Shown here piece by piece: positions 17,258 to 25,724 of a stretch of 64,000 nt of DNA (positions within the stretch are counted from its first letter, which is position 1; every line of letters begins with the position of its first letter). The DNA is taken from the NCBI RefSeq assembly GCF_900182695.1, contig NZ_FXTK01000014.1, positions 1-64,000 on the forward strand, read 5' to 3'. The notes below the pieces were generated by a model. It saw only the letters and a list, made by a program, of their open reading frames with translations. It did not search any database and was not told where the DNA came from. A program made the translations under genes and the position numbers. This DNA is from Paracoccus laeviglucosivorans (GTDB taxonomy: Bacteria; Pseudomonadota; Alphaproteobacteria; Rhodobacterales; Rhodobacteraceae).

Positions 17258-18762
17258 CAGTCCAGCGCCGCATCCGCATGGTCGGTCAGGTCCAGCCAGA
17301 TGGTCTTCAGCTGGGTATACTGATCATGGGCGTGGATCGAATTGTCGCGCCCGCCAAAGCCCGATTGCTTATAGCCGCCGAACGGGGTCGAGATGTCGCC
17401 CTCGCCGAAGCTGTTCACGGTGACCGTTCCCGCGCGCAGCATCCGCGCACCGCGCATTGCCCGCTTGCCATTGGCGGTAAAGATCGACGCCGCAAGCCCG
17501 TATTCGGTGGCATTGGCGACGGCGATGGCTTCTTCGAAGCTGCCGACGGTGATCACCGACAGGATCGGGCCGAAGATTTCCTCGACCGCCATTTTAGAAT
17601 CGCGTGTGGTTTGCACGATTGTTGGCTCGATGAAGCCTTCGCTGACCACCTTGCCGCCCATCAGCACCTTGTCGGTCTTGTCGGTTTCCAGATAGCTGGA
17701 AACCTTGTCGAAATGCGCCTTGCTGACCAAAGCGCCGACGCGGACCTGCGGGTCCAGCGGATCGCCGACCACCCATTCGCGGGCATGGGCCTTCACGCGG
17801 TCCAGCAGCCGGTCCTGAATGTCCTTATGGACAATCAGGCGCGAGGCGGCGGAGCAATTCTGCCCCATGTTCCAGAACGCGCCGTTGACGACATGCGCCG
17901 CCACCGCGTCCAGATCCTCGGCATCGTCCAGCACGATGCAGGGGTTCTTGCCGCCCAGTTCCAGCACGACCTCTTTCAGGTTCGAATCCGCCGAGTATTG
18001 CAGGAAGCGCCGCCCGGTCACGGTCGAGCCGGTGAAGCTGACCATGTCCACATCGGGATGGCGGCCCAGCGGCTCACCGACCTCGGAACCCGATCCGGTG
18101 ACGATGTTCAGAACACCGCGCGGCAGGCCCGCCTCGGCCGCCAGTTCGGCCACGCGCAGCGCGGTCAGCGTGGTTTCCGCAGCGGGCTTCAGCACGACCG
18201 AACAGCCTGCGGCCAGCGCCGGACCGATTTTCCAGGCCAGCATCAGCAGCGGAAAGTTCCAGGGCAGCACCAGACCGACGACGCCCACCGGCTCGCGCAC
18301 GATCATGGCGATGTGGTTGTCGGAGGCAGGCGCGACCTGATCGTAGATCTTGTCGATCAGTTCGGCATGCCATTTGATGACATGGATGGTTTCCGGGATG
18401 TCGACGGTTTCGCAATCATAAATGGTCTTGCCGCTGTCGATGCTTTCCATGACGGCCAGCTCGCGGGCGTTCTGTTCCATCAGCTTGGCGAACTTGACCA
18501 GCACGTCCTTGCGCGCGCCGGGATGAAGGCGCGACCAGCGCCCGTCCTCGAACGCCTCGCGGGCCTTGGACACGGCCAGATCCACGTCCTCGGCATTGCA
18601 GGCGGCGATTTCGGTCAGCTTTTCGCCCGTTGCCGGGTTCACGGTCGTGAAGGTCTTGCCCGAGATTGCGGGGCGATAGCCGCCGTCGATCCAGGCATTC
18701 TGCGGCAGTTCCAGCGAGGCGGCGATGGCCTTGTATTCTTCGGTGGTCAGCAGGTCGCTCAT
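17257..18762 (-). CDS. NAD(P)-dependent aldehyde dehydrogenase (PuuC-like)
   Basis: This 501-residue enzyme oxidises an aldehyde to its acid. The catalytic Cys is in NMGQNCSAASRL (about residue 303), the catalytic Glu in VLELGGKNPC (about 269), and the cofactor-binding part includes PWNFPLLMLAWKIGPALAAG and SFTGSTVTGRRFLQ. Length and sequence are closest to PuuC-type gamma-glutamyl-gamma-aminobutyraldehyde dehydrogenases, but in this context alpha-ketoglutarate semialdehyde, the last intermediate of hydroxyproline breakdown, is also possible. It sits two bases after the DapA-like gene, with GAGGGG upstream of its start. Confidence 0.88.
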   Translation of the reverse strand: MSDLLTTEEYKAIAASLELPQNAWIDGGYRPAISGKTFTTVNPATGEKLTEIAACNAEDVDLAVSKAREAFEDGRWSRLHPGARKDVLVKFAKLMEQNARELAVMESIDSGKTIYDCETVDIPETIHVIKWHAELIDKIYDQVAPASDNHIAMIVREPVGVVGLVLPWNFPLLMLAWKIGPALAAGCSVVLKPAAETTLTALRVAELAAEAGLPRGVLNIVTGSGSEVGEPLGRHPDVDMVSFTGSTVTGRRFLQYSADSNLKEVVLELGGKNPCIVLDDAEDLDAVAAHVVNGAFWNMGQNCSAASRLIVHKDIQDRLLDRVKAHAREWVVGDPLDPQVRVGALVSKAHFDKVSSYLETDKTDKVLMGGKVVSEGFIEPTIVQTTRDSKMAVEEIFGPILSVITVGSFEEAIAVANATEYGLAASIFTANGKRAMRGARMLRAGTVTVNSFGEGDISTPFGGYKQSGFGGRDNSIHAHDQYTQLKTIWLDLTDHADAALD

Positions 18763-18763
18763 G

Positions 18764-19681
18764 TCAGTTCCCCTCGCGGATCGACTTGATGGTGGTCTTG
18801 AGGGTGCGGATCACCTGCTCAAGCTCGCGCTTCTCCTCTTTGTTCAATCCCTTCAGCGGCGGACGCATCGGACCTGCGTAAAGGCCGGCGACCTCGACCC
18901 CGTGCTTGACGCATTGGATGAACTTGCCGCCTTGTTCCAGCACGCGCATCAGCGGCATCATCGCCGACATGATGCGGCGGCCCTTGGCGAAATCGCCTTC
19001 GACCGCGCAGGTCTGATACAGGTAGACATGTTCTTCGGGCAGGAAGTTCGAGCCGGCGCAGATCCAGCTGCGCGCGCCCCATGCAAAGAATTCCAGCGCC
19101 TGATCGTCCATGCCGCAGGACAGCTGGATATGCGGGTAGTCGCGCGCCAGCAGGTGGACGCGGTTGATGTCGCCCGAGCTTTCCTTGATGCCGATGACGT
19201 TCTTCGAACGCCCCACGCGATCAAGGAATTCGCGGCCCATCTCGACCGACATGCGACCGGGATAGTTGTAAAGGATGATCGGCAGATCGGCGGCGCGGTC
19301 GATGGCCAGCGCGTTTAGCGCATTTTCACGTTCGGTCGGCACCGAATAGGGCGGCGTGCCCAAAAGGATCGCGTCCGCGCCCATGTCGCGGGCCCCAACG
19401 GCCAGTGCAATGGAATCAGGCGTGCGCATCGCACCCGTGCCGATGATCACGGGCAGGCGGCCCGCAGTCTTTTCGGTGATGATGCGCGCGATCTCCAGCC
19501 GCTCTTCGACGGTCTCGGCGTAGTTTTCGCCAGTAGAGCCGCCCGAGATCAGTCCATGCACGCCCGACGCGACCAGATGTTCCACAACAGCGCCAAGCGC
19601 GTCGTAATCGACCTGACCATCGGCATGAAACGGCGTGATCAGCGGCGTATAGATGCCTTCAAGCACCATCCGGGGGGTCAT
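18764..19681 (-). CDS. DapA/DHDPS-superfamily lyase (class I aldolase fold)
   Basis: This 305-residue protein belongs to the dihydrodipicolinate synthase/N-acetylneuraminate lyase superfamily. Visible motifs are GGSTGENY (substrate carboxylate loop), the Tyr in ILYNYPGRM and the Schiff-base lysine in VIGIKESSGD. In hydroxyproline catabolism a member of this family, Pyr4H2C deaminase, converts 1-pyrroline-4-hydroxy-2-carboxylate to alpha-ketoglutarate semialdehyde, which fits its place before an aldehyde dehydrogenase. Start ATG 19681 follows GGAGG by seven bases. It is the first gene of the leftward block. True lysine-biosynthetic DapA activity is unlikely here. Confidence 0.85.
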   Translation of the reverse strand: MTPRMVLEGIYTPLITPFHADGQVDYDALGAVVEHLVASGVHGLISGGSTGENYAETVEERLEIARIITEKTAGRLPVIIGTGAMRTPDSIALAVGARDMGADAILLGTPPYSVPTERENALNALAIDRAADLPIILYNYPGRMSVEMGREFLDRVGRSKNVIGIKESSGDINRVHLLARDYPHIQLSCGMDDQALEFFAWGARSWICAGSNFLPEEHVYLYQTCAVEGDFAKGRRIMSAMMPLMRVLEQGGKFIQCVKHGVEVAGLYAGPMRPPLKGLNKEEKRELEQVIRTLKTTIKSIREGN

Positions 19682-19819
19682 GTTGCAGCCTCCATCCTGT
19701 TGGTCTGTCCCGTTCCTTCGGGAGGTTTTTCCTGAGGATATGAGGTAATTCAGCGCCGCCTTTCGCCGCAAAGGAGAATGTTCATCACGGCTGCATTAGA
19801 TTTACTATTGCCCAACGCT

Positions 19820-20014
19820 TCAGCCCGATGCGGCGGACCTAGAGTTCTGTTCAAGGAACTTTTTCATGATGATAGGCATCACAACCCGCACGCAGTCTTC
19901 TGCAAAGGCCTGCCTTAGACCTGCCGCTTGCGCTGCCTCCAGCGTTTTGACAGCAACGGTGGTCTCGCACGCTAACCACTGATTGATGAGTCGTTTCTCA
20001 TTCATCGCATGCAC
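19820..20014 (-). CDS. Small hypothetical protein, 64 aa
   Basis: I do not recognise this short frame. It begins MHAMNEKRLINQWLACE, is alanine-rich, and has no signal peptide, membrane helix or known motif. It lies alone in the 700-bp region between the DapA-like gene and the two-component cluster. It may be chance. Confidence 0.25.
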   Translation of the reverse strand: MHAMNEKRLINQWLACETTVAVKTLEAAQAAGLRQAFAEDCVRVVMPIIMKKFLEQNSRSAASG

Positions 20015-20380
20015 CCATTATGCGCGGCATGTCATGGCCGCAAAAAACAATATCAGCTCAGTCCTTTCTGCTGGAACGTCGGCAGAAATCGGGAAACGGG
20101 TAGCCGCATCGTGGTGGTATGCGGTTGATTCGCCCATTTCCCGATGCCTCCGCCCAGAAACATCGCTTACGATATAATCGGATGCGATGCGTTTGGCGAG
20201 CAAATTATTTTAGCGGTCTTCTGCAAGGTGCAGTCAGGACACGCAAAGCCCGCATCGCGCGGGCGTCTGACAACGAATGCTTGGAAAGATGAACGGGCTT
20301 TCGTTAACTCAACTCTTGAGTGTGCAAAGCCTCTCGGGCATGAGATAGGGCCAAGGCGTAACGCCAAGTGTTAAGAGTGC
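20015..20380. other. Intergenic region with a GC-rich stem-loop
   Basis: No gene is supported. GCCCGC (20248-20253) and GCGGGC (20259-20264) form a short stem with a five-base loop, without a T-run. The rest should contain the promoter for the kinase cluster to its right. Confidence 0.4.
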
Positions 20381-20764
20381 ATGATGGACAAATACGGCGG
20401 CAGCGCGGGGAACCCATACCTCGTCGAACAGGACCAGAATTCCGAAAAAGGCGGCCTGTTCACAGCACTTATGCTGCTGCTTCTTGGAATTGCTGCCTTG
20501 GCTCTGGCAACGCTGAGCTCCGAAAGGGTTAATGGACAATATGTAGTTATTGCCCCGCCCGGAACCAGTCAGGCCGCAACTTTCGCAATGGTCGCTTCGG
20601 TTGACGGACTGCCTGTCGCCTTGGGTGGCTTTGGTAATGTGATCATCGCAGCGTCCGACCGGACCGATTTCGTTGCCGACATGGAAAATGCAGGGGCTTG
20701 GGCGGTGTTCCCGGCGCCGCGGTTCCTTGGCTGCTCAACCCCAACACCAGAGGGTAGCGTATGA
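20381..20764 (+). CDS. Small single-pass membrane protein linked to the hybrid kinase
   Basis: I do not recognise the family of this 127-residue protein. It has a short cytoplasmic N-terminus, one strong transmembrane helix at about 26-44 (LFTALMLLLLGIAALALATL) and a periplasmic domain of about 80 residues containing YVVIAPPGTS and IIAASDRTDF. The N-terminus has two ATGs in a row. The gene ends within the start of the hybrid kinase gene (ATGA, four-base overlap), which implies coupled translation and probably a shared function, such as sensing or modulating the kinase from the periplasm. Confidence 0.7.
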   Translation: MMDKYGGSAGNPYLVEQDQNSEKGGLFTALMLLLLGIAALALATLSSERVNGQYVVIAPPGTSQAATFAMVASVDGLPVALGGFGNVIIAASDRTDFVADMENAGAWAVFPAPRFLGCSTPTPEGSV

Positions 20765-23610
20765 AACAGGAACTCAATCTGCTGCGTGAACGCTTTGGAC
20801 GGTTTCTCGTCTATCTGCTTTGGGCGCATGTGCCGCTGATCGCCGCCGTGGCGGGATTGCAGGGGCACAGTGTATGGGGTGCCGCGGCCGCAGCGGCGGT
20901 GCTGGCTGGGATCTATCATCTCAGCTTTGCGCTTCGTGGCACGGCGCTGATCACGCGCTATCTGTCGGCAGTGCTTCTGATGGCCGAACCGGCGCTGCTG
21001 GTGTTTCTGATGCGCGGTCATGCGTGGCAAATGGACATGCATATGTATTTCTTCGCGATGCTTGCCCTGATGATCGCATGGTTTGACCGCCGGCCGATCC
21101 TTTTGGCTTCCGCCGCGGTGGCTCTGCACCACCTGACCTTGCTGTATCTGCTGCCCTATGCCGTATTCCCGGCCGAAGGCACGTTTGAACGTGTGATGCT
21201 TCATGCCGGGGTGGTGGCATTCCAGACGGCGGTTCTGGTCTGGCTGGCCGATATGTTCACCCTGACATTTGCCCGCATCAACGACGAACTGGTCGCCAAT
21301 AATCTGGCACTGGCGCAACGCACCGAAGAGGCCGAGCGGGCCAACAACTCGAAATCCATGTTCCTCGCGAATATGAGCCACGAGATCCGCACGCCTCTGA
21401 ACGCGGTTCTGGGTTTTTGCCACCTGCTGCAACGCACCGCCATGACAGCCCGGCAGGAAGATTATGTGACCAAGATCAGCAGCGCCGGATCGTCCCTGCT
21501 GCGCCTGATCAACGACATTCTGGACCTGTCCAAGAACGAAGCGGGCAAGCTGTCGCTTGAGGAGACGCCGTTCAACCCCCATGCCGTGATCGAGCAGCAG
21601 TTGCAGATGGTGCTGGAAAACGCCAAGGCCAAGGGGCTGCAACTGGACGTGCAGAAAGATCCGTTGCTGCCCGCTTTGCTGGTCGGGGACGAATTGCGCT
21701 TTGGTCAGGTGATCCTGAACCTTGTCACCAATGCGGTAAAGTTTACCGAACGTGGCTCGGTCAGTGTCCGCACCCGCGTGCAGTCGCGCAGCGCATCGGA
21801 CATCGAACTGGGCGTCGAGGTGGTGGATACCGGCATCGGTATGACGCCCGAACAGCAATCGCGGCTGTTCGACCATTTCACACAAGCCGACAATACCATG
21901 ACCCGCCGCTATGGCGGGACCGGGCTGGGTCTTGCGATCAGCCGCCAGATCGTTCGCCTGATGGGCGGCGACATCAAGGTGCAAAGCCAGGCATGGGTGG
22001 GCACGGTCTTCAGCTTTACCGTCAAGCTGGGCATCGCCTCGGGGATCCCGGAGCAAAAGACCGCGCCTCATGCTGCGCTGCGCCATCTGCGTATCCTGAC
22101 GGTCGATGACAACCCCGCCTCGCTTCAACTTGTGCAGGAGACGTTCGCGCAATGGTCGATGACAGCCGAGGCGGCGAGTTCGGGCCGCGAGGCGGTCGAG
22201 CGTCTGGAAGGTGCAGCGTCCAGCGACCGTCCGTTCGATCTGGTGCTGGTCGATTGGAAGATGCCCAATATGAACGGTTTGGACACGATCCGGGCCGTCA
22301 GGGACAATGCGCGTATTCTGCGCAAACCCAAGATGGTCATGGTGACCGCTTATGGCTCGGACCAGTTGACCGATGCGATCGACGGCACGGGTGTCGATGC
22401 CTACCTGCCCAAGCCGCTGGAAATGCGCGCGTTGATTTCGACGTTGGATGAGCTTTTCGCCGGTCTGTTGCCGCAGGCCGAACCGACGATTGCGGCGGAT
22501 TGCGAACCAGCCGTTCCCGCCGTGGCCCAAAACCTGCAGGGGCTGCGCGTGTTGCTGGTCGAAGACAATGCCATCAACCGCGAGATCGCCACCGAGCTGC
22601 TGACCGATGCCGGATTGCTGGTCGATACCGCCGAAAACGGCGAAGAGGCCGTGGACCGCATCCGCGAACTGGGCGATGCCTATGCGCTGGTCCTGATGGA
22701 CCTGCAGATGCCGGTGATGGACGGTCTGCAAGCGACCGCGGTGATCCGCAAGGACTGGAGCGCGGAACGGTTGCCGATCATCGCGATGACGGCACATGCC
22801 TATGCCGACGAACGCCAGCGTTGTTTCGACATCGGCATGAACGACCATGTGCCCAAACCCATCGAGCCGCCGGTGCTGATCGCTGCATTGGAACGCTGGT
22901 TGCGGCCCGGCCATCACGTTTCCAACCCGGTGGATGCCGGTTTGGCGGCTGCGACTTCAAACAAGGTCGTGCTGATGTCGCAGGACTTGCCTGCGGATTT
23001 GTCGCCCTTCGGGGTTGCGCGCGCGCTTGAGCGGGTAAATGGCAAGCACGCCTTGTTGCGGCGACTGATCGTAAATTTTGCCGAAACGCAGGCGCGCGTG
23101 CCCGAAGAAATTCGCCGGGCCCTTGCCGAAGGCAGGGTCGAGGAAGCCCGCCGCATGGCCCATACGCTGAAGGGGCTGGCCGGATCGCTCGAGGCGCCAG
23201 ACCTGCAAATTGCCGCAGCGTCGCTGGAACGCAGTCTGAAAGACCGGCCCAGCGATGGGATTGAGCAGCTGATTGCGCTGGTCGCAGAAAGGCTGGCTCC
23301 GGCCGTGGCAGCGGGGCAGTCGCTTGCGGGGACTGCCGCCTCGGTGGCGACAAGCGCGGTGTCGGCGCCTGTCGTGACGGTCGATCACGCCGAACTTGCC
23401 GGTTTGCGTGACAAGCTGCGCCAGCAGCTTATGCGGCGCAGTCTTGGCGCAAGGGCTGGGTTTGCCGAACTTGCCGCAGCGATGGGCCTGACGCCCGCCG
23501 AGGTGGCACAGCACCCGCTGCACAAGGCGTTGGAGCGGTTGGACTATACGACCGCGCTGACCGCTCTGGATGAAATATCCGCCAAAGATCTGCTGACGAA
23601 CGAGGACTGA
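20761..23610 (+). CDS. Hybrid sensor histidine kinase, 7-domain phosphorelay protein
   Basis: This 949-residue membrane kinase contains a whole phosphorelay. Residues 1-175 hold about six transmembrane helices with a histidine-rich pattern (WQMDMHMYFF, VALHHLTLLYLLPYAVFP). A short coiled coil leads to HisKA with phosphoacceptor His207 (NMSHEIRTPLNAVLGF), then HATPase (N-box NLVTNAVKF near 320, DTGIGM near 357, GGTGLGLAISRQ). Two receiver domains follow with acceptors Asp498 (LVLVDWKMPNMNG) and Asp647 (LVLMDLQMPVMDG), then an HPt domain with His801 (MAHTLKGLAGSLE). The closing part is a helical linker. It overlaps the previous membrane-protein gene by four bases and its stop overlaps the next gene's ATG by one. 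Confidence 0.92.
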   Translation: MKQELNLLRERFGRFLVYLLWAHVPLIAAVAGLQGHSVWGAAAAAAVLAGIYHLSFALRGTALITRYLSAVLLMAEPALLVFLMRGHAWQMDMHMYFFAMLALMIAWFDRRPILLASAAVALHHLTLLYLLPYAVFPAEGTFERVMLHAGVVAFQTAVLVWLADMFTLTFARINDELVANNLALAQRTEEAERANNSKSMFLANMSHEIRTPLNAVLGFCHLLQRTAMTARQEDYVTKISSAGSSLLRLINDILDLSKNEAGKLSLEETPFNPHAVIEQQLQMVLENAKAKGLQLDVQKDPLLPALLVGDELRFGQVILNLVTNAVKFTERGSVSVRTRVQSRSASDIELGVEVVDTGIGMTPEQQSRLFDHFTQADNTMTRRYGGTGLGLAISRQIVRLMGGDIKVQSQAWVGTVFSFTVKLGIASGIPEQKTAPHAALRHLRILTVDDNPASLQLVQETFAQWSMTAEAASSGREAVERLEGAASSDRPFDLVLVDWKMPNMNGLDTIRAVRDNARILRKPKMVMVTAYGSDQLTDAIDGTGVDAYLPKPLEMRALISTLDELFAGLLPQAEPTIAADCEPAVPAVAQNLQGLRVLLVEDNAINREIATELLTDAGLLVDTAENGEEAVDRIRELGDAYALVLMDLQMPVMDGLQATAVIRKDWSAERLPIIAMTAHAYADERQRCFDIGMNDHVPKPIEPPVLIAALERWLRPGHHVSNPVDAGLAAATSNKVVLMSQDLPADLSPFGVARALERVNGKHALLRRLIVNFAETQARVPEEIRRALAEGRVEEARRMAHTLKGLAGSLEAPDLQIAAASLERSLKDRPSDGIEQLIALVAERLAPAVAAGQSLAGTAASVATSAVSAPVVTVDHAELAGLRDKLRQQLMRRSLGARAGFAELAAAMGLTPAEVAQHPLHKALERLDYTTALTALDEISAKDLLTNED

Positions 23611-24554
23611 TGATGATGTCGCAAGTTTCCGTGGATGCGGCGCGCAAGGCGACGGTTCTGATCGTCGATGACGAAGTGTCCAACATCGAGATCATGAACG
23701 AAGCCCTGGGCGATCAGTATGATGTGTCCTTTGCCATCTCGGGTGAACAGGCGCTGGAATCGGTCCATGACATCATGCCCGATCTGGTGCTGCTGGATGT
23801 CGTCATGCCGGGCATTCAGGGCTTTGACGTTTGCCGCCGCCTGAAGCAGGATCCGCTTCTGGCCGATATTCCCGTGATCTTTATCACCGGCCTGAACGAT
23901 ACCGATGACGAGGTGCTGGGTCTGTCGATCGGTGCGATCGACTATGTGACCAAGCCCGTGCATCCGCTGACGCTGCGCAACCGGGTCCGCAACCATATCG
24001 AGCTGAAGCAGTTGCGCGACCAGTTGGCCGAAATGGCGGTGACCGATGCACTGACCGGACTGCATAATCGCAGAAAGCTGGATGGCCTGATGAAGGAAGC
24101 GGTCAAGACCCATGCCGGCGAGGGGCGCTGGCTGTCGCTGATCATGCTGGATATAGATTTCTTCAAGCAGTTCAACGACACCTATGGCCACCAGAATGGC
24201 GATAATTGCATCAGCATGGTCGCGTCGGCGCTGCACCGTGCAACGCGCAGGGCATCTGGCCATTCGGCACGTTACGGCGGTGAGGAGTTCTGCTGCGTCC
24301 TGATGGACTGTTCGCCCGATCAGGCCCAGGCCGTGGCCGAGGAGATACGCGATCACGTGCATCAGCTGCGCATTCCGCATGAACGCTCGCAGGTCAGCCC
24401 TTTCGTGACGATCAGCATCGGCGTCGCCTCGGCACAGGCGCGCGAAGATTCTGCGCCGAATGATTGGGTAAAGGCTGCGGATGCCCAGCTTTATCGCGCG
24501 AAATCGGCAGGGCGCGACCGGATCGAGGCTTGCGTGTTCGGCGACCTCGGCTGA
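23610..24554 (+). CDS. Response regulator with GGDEF diguanylate cyclase domain
   Basis: This 314-residue protein pairs one receiver domain (acceptor Asp63 in LVLLDVVMPGIQG, Lys in TKPVHPLTLRNR) with a GGDEF domain whose active-site motif is intact as GGEEF at 223-227 (RYGGEEFCCVLMD). It should make cyclic di-GMP when phosphorylated, presumably by the HPt domain of the kinase encoded just before it. The RxxD allosteric inhibition site normally five residues before GGEEF is not there, so product feedback is probably lost. Start codons overlap the kinase stop (TGATG). Confidence 0.92.
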   Translation: MMMSQVSVDAARKATVLIVDDEVSNIEIMNEALGDQYDVSFAISGEQALESVHDIMPDLVLLDVVMPGIQGFDVCRRLKQDPLLADIPVIFITGLNDTDDEVLGLSIGAIDYVTKPVHPLTLRNRVRNHIELKQLRDQLAEMAVTDALTGLHNRRKLDGLMKEAVKTHAGEGRWLSLIMLDIDFFKQFNDTYGHQNGDNCISMVASALHRATRRASGHSARYGGEEFCCVLMDCSPDQAQAVAEEIRDHVHQLRIPHERSQVSPFVTISIGVASAQAREDSAPNDWVKAADAQLYRAKSAGRDRIEACVFGDLG

Positions 24555-24710
24555 GATTGGATCGTCCGGCCCGCGATCAGCGACGATCCTGCCGAACGGG
24601 ATTTCCGCCCCGATGTTGCAGGACAATGGCGCGCGCTTTACGGTATCGCGTGACATCTTGCGTTGTTGTGGCTTGGGTTTAAAGCATTGTGCGAACCCGG
24701 AGGTGGCATT

Positions 24711-25724
24711 TTGCAACGCAAGCAGACATTGGCCGAACAGCTTCGCATCAGCCTGCGGACGGCCATCCTGTCTGGTGCGGTCGAACCGGGCACGGTCCTG
24801 ACCGAAACGCCCCTTGCTCGGCTTGTCGGCTCAAGTCGTGTGCCGGTGCGCCGGGCGTTGCAGGATCTGCTGGAGGAAGGGCTGATCCACCGCACCGGCC
24901 CGCATGGTCATATCGTCGGCAAGCCGGGGGTGCAGCCGCTGCGCCTGCCCCTGGATCAGGCCTTGGCCGCGCTGTCGATCCTGCATGAGCCGCGCATCAG
25001 TTTCGCGTGGCAGGCGCTTTACGACGATGTCGAGGCGCGGATCGTCCATCGTTCGTTTTTCGGACGGGCGCGGGTGAATGAACTGGAACTGGCGCGGCAT
25101 TACGATGTGGGGCGCACAGTGGCGCGTGATGTGCTGTCGCAACTGGAAACGCGCGGGCTGATCGACAAGGACGATGCCTTGCGCTGGTCGGTCGTGGCGC
25201 TGGATGAACGCCGCATCCGCGAGCTTTACGAATTGCGCGAACATCTGGAACCCTTGGCCATCGCCGGTGCGCTGGATGCGCTTGGCGACGGCGAAATCGA
25301 CGCGATGCAGGCCCGCCACGAAGCGGCATGGGCGCGATACAGCGACATCAGCGCCGCCGAGATGTATGATCTGGAGGTCGATCTGCATGTGAACTGCGTC
25401 CAGCGCACCCGCAATCGCGAACTGGCCAGGATCTTGCAGCGCACGCATTGCCTGCTGACGCTTTCCAAGCACACCGTCGGCACGCGCGTCGCGAAACTGC
25501 CGATGGAAGCGTTTTTCGAAGAACATATCGCCGTGTTCACCGCGATGCGCCGCCGCGATCCGGCGGCGGTGGAACAGGCCGTGCGCCGCCATATCCGCAA
25601 CTCTGTCGCCAATGTGGTGGCGCGGGCGCAGATCGTGCTGGCCGAGGGCCGCCCCGAACCCGTGGCCTTCATCGGTCAGGTGATCGCGCCGACCTGCCAG
25701 GGCACGAATTCGTTGTCGCCGTAA
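24711..25724 (+). CDS. GntR-family regulator with two winged-helix domains and FCD domain
   Basis: This 337-residue repressor-type protein begins, unusually, with two GntR-like winged helices. The first (about residues 5-70: LAEQLRISLRTAILSGAVEPGTVL, ETPLARLVGSSRVPVRRALQDL) is standard. A second copy follows at about 95-155 (RARVNELELARHYDVGRTVARDVLSQLETRGLI). The FCD ligand-binding domain occupies about 170-320 (YELREHLEPLAIAGAL). I choose TTG 24711 because GGAGG lies 7-8 bases upstream and the conserved domain starts right there. It is convergent with the UxaA-type dehydratase gene and overlaps its 3' end by 49 bp, so it probably controls that module. Ligand is likely a sugar acid. Confidence 0.85.
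   Translation: MQRKQTLAEQLRISLRTAILSGAVEPGTVLTETPLARLVGSSRVPVRRALQDLLEEGLIHRTGPHGHIVGKPGVQPLRLPLDQALAALSILHEPRISFAWQALYDDVEARIVHRSFFGRARVNELELARHYDVGRTVARDVLSQLETRGLIDKDDALRWSVVALDERRIRELYELREHLEPLAIAGALDALGDGEIDAMQARHEAAWARYSDISAAEMYDLEVDLHVNCVQRTRNRELARILQRTHCLLTLSKHTVGTRVAKLPMEAFFEEHIAVFTAMRRRDPAAVEQAVRRHIRNSVANVVARAQIVLAEGRPEPVAFIGQVIAPTCQGTNSLSP

Noticed and set aside
20569..22917. Very long minus-strand frame opposite the hybrid kinase gene
   Set aside because: It is rich in His, Gln and Arg as expected for the shadow of a GC-rich gene, and the opposite strand has a full set of kinase motifs.
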